A DNA stretch of 64,000 nucleotides from Nitrospira japonica (GCF_900169565.1 NZ_LT828648.1:2296876-2360875); one strand, 5' to 3'; positions 19,764 to 28,126 are shown, numbered from the stretch's first letter. Numbers and translations: made by a program. The notes: a model not told the origin generated them from the sequence alone.

Positions 19764-21194
19764 ATGATCAAAGAACTTCCACTGATTTCTCCCGACAAAT
19801 TTCACGACGAATGCGCCGTATTCGGCGTCTACGGCCATGAAGAGGCCGCCAATCTGACCTATCTCGGCCTCTATGCCCTCCAGCATCGCGGGCAAGAAGC
19901 CTCCGGCATCGTCTCCGGGGACGGCGACCAGTTTTTCGTGCAAAAAGGGATGGGGCTCGTCGCGGATATCTACAATAAGTCGGTGCTGGAATCGTTGCCG
20001 GGATACATGGCCATCGGGCACAACCGGTATTCGACCGCGGGCGGGCAGGATCTGAAGAACGTGCAGCCGCTGATCGTGAACTTCGCGTTCGGGAACCTGG
20101 CGCTGGCGCACAATGGGAATTTGATCAATGCCCAAGTGTTGCGGCACGAACTCGAAGCGTACGGCGCGATTTTTCAATCCACCTCCGACAGCGAAGTCAT
20201 CATCCATCTGATCGCCCATTCGCGGGCCAGCACGTTCCTCGCTCGCGTGATCGATGCCTTGAGCCAGGTCCGCGGCGCCTTTTCCGTCGCGCTGATGACG
20301 GACAACGGCCTGATCGCCGCGCGGGACCCGCACGGGCTGCGGCCGCTGTGCATCGGACGGCTGAGAAGCAGCTGGATCGTGGCCTCGGAGACCTGCGCGT
20401 TCGACTTGCTCGACGCGGAATACGTCAGGGAAATCGAGCCGGGCGAACTGATCGTGATCAACGATCAAGGGTTGGAGAGCCATCATCCCTTTCCCCAGGC
20501 GGATCCGGCCATGTGCGTCTTCGAGTACGTGTATTTTGCCAGGCCGGACAGCAGGATTTACGGCGCCAATGCGGTCTACGGCATCAGAAAGGCGTTGGGA
20601 CGGCAACTGGCTCAGGAATCCTGGGTGCCGGCCGACATCGTGATTCCGGTGCCGGACTCCGGTGTGCCGGCCGCCCTGGGATATGCCGAAGGCGGAGGCA
20701 TCCGATTTGAGACGGGGCTGATCCGAAACCATTACGTCGGCCGGACGTTCATCGAGCCCGAACAGTCCATCCGCCATTTCGGCGTGAAGGTCAAATTGAA
20801 TGCCGTCCCCGAGGTTCTGGCGGACAAGCGCGTCGTGGTCGTCGATGATTCGCTCGTACGGGGTACGACCAGCCGCAAGATCGTGAAAATGATCCGGCAG
20901 GCCGGTGCGAAGGAAGTCCACGTGCGGATCAGTTCCCCGCCGATCATCTCTCCGTGCTTTTACGGTATCGATACGCCGACGAAAAAGGAACTAATCGCCT
21001 CGAGTCACTCGATCGAGGAGATCAGAAAATACATTACGGCCGATAGCCTCGCCTACCTGAGCTTGGAGGGCATGTTGAAGTCCGCCCCCGGCTCGCCCAC
21101 CCAGTATTGCAACGCTTGCTTCACCGAAAAGTATCCGATTTCCTTTACCAGGGCAGAAGAACTGCAGCTGGGACTGTTTGAACCATCTGCGTAG
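19764..21194 (+). CDS. purF: amidophosphoribosyltransferase
   Basis: PurF makes phosphoribosylamine from PRPP and glutamine, the committed step of purine synthesis. A propeptide of 15 residues precedes the catalytic Cys16 in [15 protein letters not shown]. The PRPP loop is [14 protein letters not shown]. Cysteines in [24 protein letters not shown] and QYCNACF match the [4Fe-4S]-containing Bacillus-type enzyme. It ends the purine block and is followed at once by a short hairpin (21200-21239). Confidence 0.95.
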   Translation: MIKELPLISPDKFHDECAVFGVYGHEEAANLTYLGLYALQHRGQEASGIVSGDGDQFFVQKGMGLVADIYNKSVLESLPGYMAIGHNRYSTAGGQDLKNVQPLIVNFAFGNLALAHNGNLINAQVLRHELEAYGAIFQSTSDSEVIIHLIAHSRASTFLARVIDALSQVRGAFSVALMTDNGLIAARDPHGLRPLCIGRLRSSWIVASETCAFDLLDAEYVREIEPGELIVINDQGLESHHPFPQADPAMCVFEYVYFARPDSRIYGANAVYGIRKALGRQLAQESWVPADIVIPVPDSGVPAALGYAEGGGIRFETGLIRNHYVGRTFIEPEQSIRHFGVKVKLNAVPEVLADKRVVVVDDSLVRGTTSRKIVKMIRQAGAKEVHVRISSPPIISPCFYGIDTPTKKELIASSHSIEEIRKYITADSLAYLSLEGMLKSAPGSPTQYCNACFTEKYPISFTRAEELQLGLFEPSA

Positions 21195-21199
21195 CCGCC

Positions 21200-21239
21200 G
21201 CGGGTTCCGTCCGGCAGTCGGCTCCGATGTACGACCCGC
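21200..21239. repeat. short hairpin after purF, possible deletion form of the intergenic element
   Basis: GCGGGT (21200-21205) pairs with ACCCGC (21234-21239), and the left side continues TCCGTC, resembling the CCTGTC of the 100-bp elements. The conserved core is missing. It could be a reduced copy or simply a purF terminator; no T-run follows. Confidence 0.4.
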
Positions 21240-21319
21240 CACGTGTTCTTCATCTGACTATTTCTGACCGCCTAGGTATCGCAGACCGCGCGAACACTGG
21301 ATTTCCCCTCCCGCCCTGT

Positions 21320-21325
21320 TACACT
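21320..21325 (+). promoter_or_regulatory. possible -10 box before the B2-like protease gene
   Basis: TACACT lies 9 nt before the ATG at 21335, and no ribosome binding site is visible, so a leaderless start is possible. The -35 region (CTGGAT at 17 nt) is poor. Confidence 0.3.
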
Positions 21326-21334
21326 GAGCCGATC

Positions 21335-21805
21335 ATGATCCAGATGCTATCGAAGTACGGGACGATTGCCCTGGTGGGACTGCTCGTGTGTGCCGTGCGA
21401 TTCTTGTTGAGGTGGAAGAGTCTCCCCAACGTCTTGGGCATGCTCGATCGTGGGGCACTGGCAGCCGGCCGCGATCTCGCCACATTGGAACATCGAGTCT
21501 ACTATCTGGATCGCTGGCTGGAACTCCTTCCCTATAACACCAAGGGCAACTGTTTTCCTCGGGCCGTGACGCTCTATTGGCTGGCCAGACGCGCCGGCTG
21601 TCCCGTGCGATTGCACTGTGGGATCAAGCGAGAGGGGTTGAAGCTCGACGGCCATGCATGGCTCACGCTCGATCGGGAACCGTTTCACGAGCCGAGCGAC
21701 CAATGGCGACAGTACGCTGTGACCTTCTCGTATCCCGAGCTCACGGTGAGTGAGGAGGGCACTCACAGCCGGCCTACTCCGACCGATTCCGCACGCGTGG
21801 CCTGA
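21335..21805 (+). CDS. lasso-peptide B2-type transglutaminase-like cysteine protease
   Basis: B2 proteins are cysteine proteases that remove the leader from lasso-peptide precursors. This 156-residue protein has one N-terminal membrane segment (GTIALVGLLVCAVRFLL) and then the B2 core: catalytic Cys in KGNCFPRAVTLYWLARRAG and His in LDGHAWLTLD, with RLHCGIKREG between. Length and spacing fit the family. It is the first gene of a plus-strand cluster with a PqqD-like protein, a YxxP-leader peptide, ATP-grasp enzymes, an HPr-kinase-like protein and a nucleotidyltransferase. The start at 21335 is chosen over upstream open frame because the protein family begins near its membrane helix. Confidence 0.82.
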   Translation: MIQMLSKYGTIALVGLLVCAVRFLLRWKSLPNVLGMLDRGALAAGRDLATLEHRVYYLDRWLELLPYNTKGNCFPRAVTLYWLARRAGCPVRLHCGIKREGLKLDGHAWLTLDREPFHEPSDQWRQYAVTFSYPELTVSEEGTHSRPTPTDSARVA

Positions 21806-22064
21806 CGGCCGCATCCTCGCCACACTTCTTCAAGATTCTTCTTCCCGAGCAACGTTCGCCACCGTCTCGAACAGCGTCTCCGCATGGTTCGGTGTCTCGC
21901 TCCAAGCAGTACTACTGACCTGCCTAAGTAGGGCCGGATCCCTGCTTCCAGGGAGCTAGGAAATATCAGGATCCTGAACTACTCTGCCAAAAAGTTGGCG
22001 CGGCCTTTCAGGCAGGCGCAGTGGAGCGGAAGGCGATCCGATCTTGAAGGGAGAATCCTCGAGC
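21806..22064. other. gap inside the RiPP-like cluster with a hairpin
   Basis: No convincing gene is seen. The hairpin TCCCTG-cttc-CAGGGA (21939-21954) sits in this gap, and GGATCC occurs twice around it. No T-run follows, so it is more likely a structural or attenuating element than a strong terminator. Confidence 0.35.
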
Positions 22065-23060
22065 GTGGTACTGGTGCTGGCCGATACGACCGATCCCTGG
22101 GCGTCGCTGGTACACGCGGAACTGTGCAGGCGTGGATTGGACGTACTCCTCATCCCCCGGGCCGAACTCCTGGACAGAATCCGGCTGAATTGGCCGATGG
22201 CGGCCGGCTCACCGACCGTGGCGGGTACGATGGTCATCGACGGCCGCTCTTTTGAGTGCGGTGCCCTTCGAGGCGTGTTCGTCCAGTGGGTCCTGCCGCT
22301 TCCGCTGCTTCTCGACGATCTCTCCGTCCAGGATCGTGATTACGTCCTCCGTGAGACCACGGCGGCGTGGATTGCCTTCTTGAACAGCCTTCCTTGCCCG
22401 GTGATCAACCGGCCGGTGCCGGGAGGACGTCCGGCTCTGCTCGGAGGCAGCGCGGTCTCTGCGCAGATCGCACGTGATTGCGGGTTCGATCTTCCGGCTG
22501 CCCGGTACACGTCGAGTGAGGCCGACGCCGTTCTGCAATTTGCGGCCTGGAACGAGCAGGCGTACCTCAAGGCGTTGGGGTCGGCGGAGCCGGGAGTCGT
22601 TCTCAGTCGGCAGAATGGGATCGAGCACATCCGTCAGGTGATGGAGCGCCATGCCGTCTCGCTCCAGGCGATTCCGCAAGGTCAACGCATGACCGTCTAT
22701 GTCGTGGGAGGGGACGCGGCCGCGACGATCCTTCACGCGGATGAAGAATCGTCGCAACGTACCGCCGATCTGCCGGTATTTCCGACCGGGCGTTGCGTGG
22801 ACCTGGTCCGCGCGCTGGGTTTGAGTTTTGCCGAATGCCACGTCGTGGTCGCTGCCGACGGGCGGATCTGTTGTCTCGATGTGAACGGTGCTCCCAATTA
22901 TTGGCGCTGCACCAGGGCGGTGCAGCGCCGGCTCGTGCAGCGTCTTGCCGATTGTTTGTCGGAAGAGAGGAGTATGGCATTTTATGATTCTGCTCGTGGG
23001 ACCCATGGCGGATCCGGTGCTGGCCAACGTCTGTGCCAGACTGGCGGTCCGGAACGCTGA
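22065..23060 (+). CDS. ATP-grasp-fold protein, divergent (RiPP-like cluster)
   Basis: The protein (331 residues) looks like a diverged relative of the ATP-grasp protein encoded next to it. It has a Rossmann-like N-terminus (VVLVLADTTDPWASLVHAEL), a central INRPVPGGRPALLGGS, and a C-terminal CCLDVNGAPNYWRC that corresponds to the metal-binding acidic/Asn strand (EVN in the neighbour, DVN here). The usual ATP-lysines are hard to assign, so it may be a partner or a weak enzyme. GTG 22065 is preferred because AAGGGAGA lies 9 nt upstream; a TTG at 22044 is possible. Its last 77 bases overlap the next gene and the final 25 or so residues look like read-through of that overlap. Confidence 0.65.
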   Translation: MVLVLADTTDPWASLVHAELCRRGLDVLLIPRAELLDRIRLNWPMAAGSPTVAGTMVIDGRSFECGALRGVFVQWVLPLPLLLDDLSVQDRDYVLRETTAAWIAFLNSLPCPVINRPVPGGRPALLGGSAVSAQIARDCGFDLPAARYTSSEADAVLQFAAWNEQAYLKALGSAEPGVVLSRQNGIEHIRQVMERHAVSLQAIPQGQRMTVYVVGGDAAATILHADEESSQRTADLPVFPTGRCVDLVRALGLSFAECHVVVAADGRICCLDVNGAPNYWRCTRAVQRRLVQRLADCLSEERSMAFYDSARGTHGGSGAGQRLCQTGGPER

Positions 23061-23883
23061 CTTGATGCTCGTCCATCCGGATGCCGACGGCGACACGTGG
23101 AATCTGTCGTGGGCGATCGAAGACGGCTGCGTCTCGGACCGGATCGGGCTGGGGAATCGGATCGTCCGTGGGTCCGACATCGAGTCCGTCTACCTTCGCG
23201 CGATGACCAGCCGTGACACCTCCATGCAGGCCGCGCGGATGGCCGTCACGTCGCTGTGGGAGTTCGCGGAGAGCCTTCCGGTCCTCGTCGTGAATCGAAG
23301 GCAGGCCTCGCACACCAACATGTCGAAGCCCTATCAGCTGCAGCTGATCGAACGGTACGGGTTTCGAGTTCCCAAGACCCTGGTCACGATGGTGCCGGAG
23401 CAAGCCCGTGCCTTTTACGATGAGTGTGGCGGCCGTGTCATCTACAAGTCGATCAGCTCCGAGCGATCGATCGTGAAACGGCTGACCCCCGACGATTTCG
23501 CGCGGCTGGACTTGGTGCGGGAATGCCCCACGCAGTTTCAAGAGATGATTCCCGGCACGGACCTGCGGGTGCATACGGTCGGGGACCGACTTTTCGCAAC
23601 CGAGGTGGTCTCCGACGGCGTCGACTATCGGTACGCGGCGGATGAGGGCGGCCGCCGAAGCATGCGCGCCGTCGAGTTGCCTCCGGCGATCCATGCCCGC
23701 TGTCTGGATCTCGTCGGCGGGATCGGGTTGAGCCTCAGCGGAATCGATCTTCGCCGGACGCCTGACGGCTCCTACTATTGCTTCGAAGTGAACACAAGTC
23801 CGGCGTTTACGTTGTTCGAAAATCATACGGGTCAGCGGATCGGCGACGCCCTGGCGGACTTGCTCCTTACGGGAACCGCCTGA
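22984..23883 (+). CDS. RimK/graspetide-ligase-like ATP-grasp enzyme
   Basis: ATP-grasp ligases activate carboxylates as acyl phosphates and join them to amines or hydroxyls; relatives act on ribosomal peptides such as microviridins. This 299-residue protein has the full pattern: NRRQASHTNMSKPYQLQLIE, GGRVIYKSIS with ATP-binding Lys, QFQEMIPGTDLRVHTVG, LSGIDLRRTPDG and the metal-binding CFEVNTSPAF. It should be active. Substrate is not known; the charged 39-residue peptide encoded 565 bp downstream is the natural candidate. GAGAGGAG lies upstream of the ATG, inside the previous gene. Confidence 0.8.
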   Translation: MILLVGPMADPVLANVCARLAVRNADLMLVHPDADGDTWNLSWAIEDGCVSDRIGLGNRIVRGSDIESVYLRAMTSRDTSMQAARMAVTSLWEFAESLPVLVVNRRQASHTNMSKPYQLQLIERYGFRVPKTLVTMVPEQARAFYDECGGRVIYKSISSERSIVKRLTPDDFARLDLVRECPTQFQEMIPGTDLRVHTVGDRLFATEVVSDGVDYRYAADEGGRRSMRAVELPPAIHARCLDLVGGIGLSLSGIDLRRTPDGSYYCFEVNTSPAFTLFENHTGQRIGDALADLLLTGTA

Positions 23884-23985
23884 GGGCGACTGAAGAGACG
23901 GGCACGCGGGGCCGGTGGCAGGAAGGTGAATGGAAGTCCGCCGGCCATGGGATGCGGACGAGACGGAAAAGGAGGAGCGTCGATC

Positions 23986-24441
23986 ATGAGCAGACAACCC
24001 TTCATTACAGCAGACTTGAGGCCGGATGTGTCGGAGGATGACGCGGAGCAGGCGCACGTCGGTGGTTCAGCCGGCACAGAACAATTGGCCGAAGCCGCCC
24101 GCGCCCTGCTCAGCGAAGAGGAGCGGCAGCAAGTCGAACGCGGTGACCAAGGCAAGCGCCAGGAGTTGATGGCCTCGATCCCGCGGGCCAGCACGAACGT
24201 GCAGGGCACGACGCTGGACGGGGAGACCGTGCTGTTGGATTTCACCAGCGGACGGTACTACACGCTCAATCGGGTCGGGTCCGCCGTCTGGGAGCACTGT
24301 ACCGGGAGCGAATCGCTGCAGGACATTCACGAGGGGCTGTGCGCCAGATACGACGCGGCGCCCGAGCGCATTGCCGACGATCTTCTGGCTCTCGTCACCC
24401 AATTGGGTCACGAGGGACTCTTAACACTGGAAAGGAGGTGA
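23986..24441 (+). CDS. PqqD-like peptide-recognition (RRE/B1) protein
   Basis: PqqD-like domains bind the leader of ribosomal peptide precursors and present it to modifying enzymes; in lasso systems they are called B1. The C-terminal 85 residues fit: VLLDFTSGRYYTLNRVGSAV, DIHEGLCARYD, and DDLLALVTQLGHEGLL. An extra N-terminal stretch of about 65 residues is acidic and helical (EQLAEAARALLSEEERQQVE). GGAGGAG precedes the ATG. The stop lies only 6 bp before the precursor peptide gene, and the precursor's ribosome binding site is inside this gene's end. Confidence 0.85.
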   Translation: MSRQPFITADLRPDVSEDDAEQAHVGGSAGTEQLAEAARALLSEEERQQVERGDQGKRQELMASIPRASTNVQGTTLDGETVLLDFTSGRYYTLNRVGSAVWEHCTGSESLQDIHEGLCARYDAAPERIADDLLALVTQLGHEGLLTLERR

Positions 24442-24447
24442 AGAAGA

Positions 24448-24567
24448 ATGGATGCTCAACAGAAGGAATCCTATACGGAGCCTGTGTTGATGGCGCACGA
24501 ATTGCTGCGCGACATCACCGGCAGCAAGTACCGGGAGAAGTATCGCGACAAGGTCAACGATAACTAA
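24448..24567 (+). CDS. candidate RiPP precursor peptide, 39 aa
   Basis: This short gene has the best ribosome binding site in the window (AAAGGAGGTG, 7 nt before the ATG). The N-terminal part follows the lasso leader rule in exact spacing: Tyr9-x-x-Pro12-x-Leu14 and Thr24 fifteen residues after Tyr9 (ESYTEPVLMAHELLRDITG); the usual Gly at position 18 is Glu. If cleavage follows Gly25, as lasso rules predict with Thr at -2, the core is SKYREKYRDKVNDN. The core repeats KYRE, KYRD, K and is highly charged. In that numbering core residue 9 is Asp, a permitted macrolactam acceptor. It lies 6 bp after the PqqD-like gene. Its role as precursor is inference from context and leader pattern. Confidence 0.75.
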   Translation: MDAQQKESYTEPVLMAHELLRDITGSKYREKYRDKVNDN

Positions 24568-24664
24568 TTGTGTTCCGACCTTGCCGTCATTCCATGGCTG
24601 GCCGGTCTCTGAAGATCGGCCAGCTACTGGTGGCATCAGAGCGAGCAACAAGAAGAGGTGCGAG

Positions 24665-25699
24665 ATGATCGAAGCGAAGCCGGTGCAGGACTATCTGTTC
24701 GCATTCCATGGAATCGAATTGCACTATCACGCGTCGTCCGTGACGCTGGCGGAGCCAGTCCTGGCGTTTCTTCGGCACTACCGGAGCGAGTCCGCCTCCG
24801 AGAAAACAGTCCTGACGGTTCGCTTCGAGGAGGTCCGCAGCACGGCGGATATCCCCTATCGCATATCCAAGACGTCGAAAACGTTGTTTTCCGGAACCAG
24901 ACCGGCCATGGGCGATTCCCTGCGGTCGATCTGGCGTTGTGACGTGGTACAGGACAGAGACCGGCTGGTCGCCGATTTCCATGATCAAGGCCTCTTGGTG
25001 ATCGATGGGGTGCTCGGAACGGCCGAAGGCTATTTCATCAATCCAGAGGCCATGCACGCGGACGTCCGCACGAGCTTTTTTCATTTCGCGCTCTCGGAAC
25101 TTCTCAAGCGGCGGGGCTTGTTCACGGTCCATGCCACCGCCTTGGAGTTTCAAGGTCGCGGGGTATTGATTCCCGGTTACAGCGGTCAAGGCAAGACAAC
25201 GGCGTTTCTATCCCTGCTTCGTTCGGGCTTTCATTATTTGTCCGATGATTACCCGTTGATCCGAGACCTCGGCGGTCACATGGAACTCCTGGCGTTTCCG
25301 ATGAAGATCGATGTCACCGACCATAGCGTGGAGTTTTTCCCGGAACTCAGAACGGCGCCGACCGGATTGTTGCAGCAGGGAATCTGCAAGAAATTCTTCC
25401 ATGCCGAAGATCTGTACGAGAATTCCATCGGCACGTCGTGCGTGCCGGCCATCATCATGTTTCCCCACGTCGTCGACATGCCGCACAGCTGCCTCGAACC
25501 CCTGGCAAAAAGCCGCGCCCTGGAGGCGCTCATGCCTCAGGGATTGCTGGTCTACGATCAGGAGGTGGCGCGGCGCGAGTTTCATGCCCTGTCGAAACTG
25601 GTCCAGCAGACGGACTGCTATCGCCTGCATTTCGGGCGCGATATCCTGGATCTGCCGGACTTGATCAAGCCTCTCCTGGAGCTGCGCAAGAGCGCGTAA
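24665..25699 (+). CDS. HPr-kinase-like protein of RiPP clusters
   Basis: The 344-residue protein belongs to the HPr kinase/phosphorylase-like P-loop group often found with PqqD-like proteins; one such homologue phosphorylates the lasso peptide paeninodin. The N-terminal half is unassigned. The kinase half has the Walker A motif IPGYSGQGKTT near 180 and YLSDDYPLI (the acidic strand after it), with FTVHATALEF in front. The predicted core peptide ends in Asn rather than Ser, so a paeninodin-like C-terminal Ser phosphorylation is not possible here. AAGAGGTG lies close before the ATG at 24665. It is 97 bp after the precursor gene and 6 bp before the next one. Confidence 0.8.
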   Translation: MIEAKPVQDYLFAFHGIELHYHASSVTLAEPVLAFLRHYRSESASEKTVLTVRFEEVRSTADIPYRISKTSKTLFSGTRPAMGDSLRSIWRCDVVQDRDRLVADFHDQGLLVIDGVLGTAEGYFINPEAMHADVRTSFFHFALSELLKRRGLFTVHATALEFQGRGVLIPGYSGQGKTTAFLSLLRSGFHYLSDDYPLIRDLGGHMELLAFPMKIDVTDHSVEFFPELRTAPTGLLQQGICKKFFHAEDLYENSIGTSCVPAIIMFPHVVDMPHSCLEPLAKSRALEALMPQGLLVYDQEVARREFHALSKLVQQTDCYRLHFGRDILDLPDLIKPLLELRKSA

Positions 25700-25705
25700 A
25701 CAGCC

Positions 25706-26743
25706 ATGGCGATTGACGCGATCACCTGGTTCGTCGAGCGGGCGGCCGAGTACGGCTTGGAGGCCGTCTCGTCCTGGTCGAATGTCCGGGCCGCGCTTGC
25801 CCAGATTCCCCTGGCGATTCTGGACCTGTCCCACCCGCTGGCCTGGCCCTATCTATTGTCCAGCCTGGTGATCGCTTGGATCCTGTTTCTGGCGGTGAAG
25901 CGGCGCGGTGAGACGGAGTGCCGATCATTCGTAGAGTTTGCGTTTCCCGCGCGGCTGTATCGGCACCCTTCGACGAGGCTGGACTGGAAATTCGGTATCT
26001 GTGACCTGACGCTTCAATTCCTGCTGTACACGCCGGTCATGACTGGCATGGGTCTGCTCGGCGCGAAGGCCATGACGGCGTTGCTCGTCGGGAGTTGGGG
26101 TTGGGAGCCGCCGCACACCCTGTCTGTCACGGGAATCGCGGCTGCGGCGGTGGGATGGTTCGTGCTGCACGACTTCGTCAATTACTGCACTCACGTGTTG
26201 TTTCATCGGATCCCGCTGCTCTGGTCGTTTCATCGGGTTCACCATTCGGCGGAGGTGTTGACGCCGGCCGCGGCGTTCCGAGTGCATCCGGTCGAGCTGC
26301 TCGCCTTCGCGGCGATTCAAGCGCCCGTCTTGGGCACGGCCGCGGTGTTGTACCAGAATATCCTGGGAGAGGAGCAGCGGATCACCATGGTGTTCGGGGT
26401 GAGCGTCTTCACGTTCGTCTCCGGCATCCTGGGCTCGCACTTGCGGCATTCTCACGTGTGGTTTTCCTACGGACCGGTATTGAATCGAGTCTTCATGAGC
26501 CCCGCGCATCATCAGATTCATCATAGCGTGGACGCGCATCATTGGAACAAGAACTTCGCGGTCAAGCTGGCCGTCTGGGATGCGCTGTTCGGCACGTTAT
26601 ACCTACCGGGGAGGCGGGAAGCATTGAGCGTCGGCCTTCCCGATGCCGACCGCCGGGAGTTCACATCCGTATCCGGACTCTATCTGTCGCCGTTCGTGAG
26701 GGCGTTTCAGGCGCTGGTGCCCATAGAAAGCAGGAGGGGATGA
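25706..26743 (+). CDS. fatty acid hydroxylase / sterol desaturase family membrane di-iron enzyme
   Basis: The 345-residue membrane protein has four to six hydrophobic helices and the family's histidine boxes: HDFVNYCTHVLFH, HRVHH and HHQIHH, which bind a non-haem di-iron centre for O2-dependent hydroxylation or desaturation. Such enzymes act on lipids or other hydrophobic substrates; the substrate here is unknown. It sits between the HPr-kinase-like gene (6 bp gap) and the nucleotidyltransferase gene (4-bp overlap), so it belongs to the RiPP-like operon. It might modify the peptide or an attached lipid, or simply be co-transcribed. Confidence 0.85.
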   Translation: MAIDAITWFVERAAEYGLEAVSSWSNVRAALAQIPLAILDLSHPLAWPYLLSSLVIAWILFLAVKRRGETECRSFVEFAFPARLYRHPSTRLDWKFGICDLTLQFLLYTPVMTGMGLLGAKAMTALLVGSWGWEPPHTLSVTGIAAAAVGWFVLHDFVNYCTHVLFHRIPLLWSFHRVHHSAEVLTPAAAFRVHPVELLAFAAIQAPVLGTAAVLYQNILGEEQRITMVFGVSVFTFVSGILGSHLRHSHVWFSYGPVLNRVFMSPAHHQIHHSVDAHHWNKNFAVKLAVWDALFGTLYLPGRREALSVGLPDADRREFTSVSGLYLSPFVRAFQALVPIESRRG

Positions 26744-28035
26744 TGCAGGAATCGTCTGAACAGCTGGTGACCCCGCTCGCTCCAATTTTGGGATTTAAGA
26801 GGACGCCGACTTCGTCCTGGTTTCCCGAGGCGAGATTCATCCTGTTGTGCGCCCGCACATCCCTGAGCGATGCGGTTCGGCAGCGCGTCAGAGAAACGGC
26901 TCTGGAACTGCTCGATTGGTCGCTGGTGCTGGACCTCGCGCGGTTTCACGGGGTCGGTCCGTTGCTGTGGCGGTCGATCTCCGCAACCTGCGCGGATCTG
27001 GTGCCGCCCGCGGCTCTGACGGCGCTTCGCCAAGTGACGCAGGCCGGTACGCTGCTGAACGGTGCGTTGGTCCGCGAGACGGTCCGGATCAGCCGGGCAT
27101 TCGAAGAGCGGGGCCTGCCGGCCATTCCGTTCAAGGGGGCCGCGCTCGCCGCGGTGGCGTACAAGGACGCCAACCTTCGGGATTTCGACGATCTGGATTT
27201 CATCGTGCCGCAAGCCCGTCTGGCCGAGGCGCAGGACATCCTGACGGCTCATGGATATCGGCCCCTGAGTCAGTCCCGCGAGTCCTTTCAGGCTGCGCAC
27301 TACCACGAGCCCTACCATTTGTATGTGCATGAGACGAGCCGTTTGCTGGTGGATCTGCAATGGGTCATGGCCCATGAACAGTTCTCGTTCCGCCTGGACC
27401 GCCCCGACATTTGGGACCGGCGGATGTCCCTGTCGGTCGAGGGAGGGCGGATCAGCACCATCGCTCCCGAGGAACTGTTGATCATCTTGTGCGTGCACGG
27501 ATCGAAGCATGCGTGGGAACGGCTGAAGTGGGTCGTGGACGTGGCCGCGCTGATCCGGGCGCAATCGCCGGACTGGGACCGGGTGCTTTCCACGGCGAAC
27601 CGGTGGAAGTGCCGCCGCATGGTGTTGCTTGGCTTGAGACAGGCGCAGCAGATGATGAATGCGGAGCTGCCTCCTGCGATCTGGACGGCGATCCGGGCAG
27701 ACGCCGACGTGCTGGATTTGGCGGCGCGCATGCCGAAAAGCCTGCTCTTCAACCAGCAGGACGGCATCGACGAGCACGACGGGCCCGCGCTGTACTATGC
27801 GCTGAAAGATACGATACTGGAGCAGTGGCGCTATGCGCTCGAGCTTTGCCGCGACGAACATCGGGTGGTCTATGATGCGCCCGAATGGCTCCGTCATCGC
27901 CGGTTCCTTCGGCAATTGGCGCGCGCGATACAACCGGTCCGGTCGTGGATCGTCAAATTGCCTTTGGCCAAGCAGGCGCGCCGCGGGATGGCCCGTCTTA
28001 CGGGGCGCGTCGGAACCGCCGATCTTCGATGCTGA
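26740..28035 (+). CDS. nucleotidyltransferase family protein (NTP_transf_5-like)
   Basis: The 431-residue protein matches the uncharacterised nucleotidyltransferase family that is frequent in lasso-peptide clusters with HPr-kinase-like genes. The motif FKGAALAAVAYKDANLRDFDDLDFIV near 125-150 gives the Gly-rich loop and the metal-binding D-x-D (shown here in parts). Conserved helices follow (LLIILCVHGSKHAWERLKWVVD). The ATG overlaps the stop of the hydroxylase gene (ATGA). It is the last gene of the cluster; a 156-bp gap with a promoter and hairpins follows. Confidence 0.82.
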   Translation: MMQESSEQLVTPLAPILGFKRTPTSSWFPEARFILLCARTSLSDAVRQRVRETALELLDWSLVLDLARFHGVGPLLWRSISATCADLVPPAALTALRQVTQAGTLLNGALVRETVRISRAFEERGLPAIPFKGAALAAVAYKDANLRDFDDLDFIVPQARLAEAQDILTAHGYRPLSQSRESFQAAHYHEPYHLYVHETSRLLVDLQWVMAHEQFSFRLDRPDIWDRRMSLSVEGGRISTIAPEELLIILCVHGSKHAWERLKWVVDVAALIRAQSPDWDRVLSTANRWKCRRMVLLGLRQAQQMMNAELPPAIWTAIRADADVLDLAARMPKSLLFNQQDGIDEHDGPALYYALKDTILEQWRYALELCRDEHRVVYDAPEWLRHRRFLRQLARAIQPVRSWIVKLPLAKQARRGMARLTGRVGTADLRC

Positions 28036-28056
28036 CCTCCCCCGCATTCTCCGTCG

Positions 28057-28086
28057 TTGCTCCTCAAAAAAACCACGTGGTAGGAT
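28057..28086 (+). promoter_or_regulatory. promoter before the thioredoxin-fold gene
   Basis: TTGCTC (28057-28062), an 18-nt spacer and TAGGAT (28081-28086). It marks a likely transcription start after the RiPP-like cluster. Confidence 0.45.
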
Positions 28087-28126
28087 AGCCGGAACGTGTC
28101 CGAACGACGGTTCGGTGTTCGCGGAC

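Noticed and set aside
21806-22064. Second precursor peptide in the first gap of the RiPP-like cluster
   Set aside because: Only very short frames without ribosome binding sites occur (for example 15 codons from 21882), and none has a YxxP leader.
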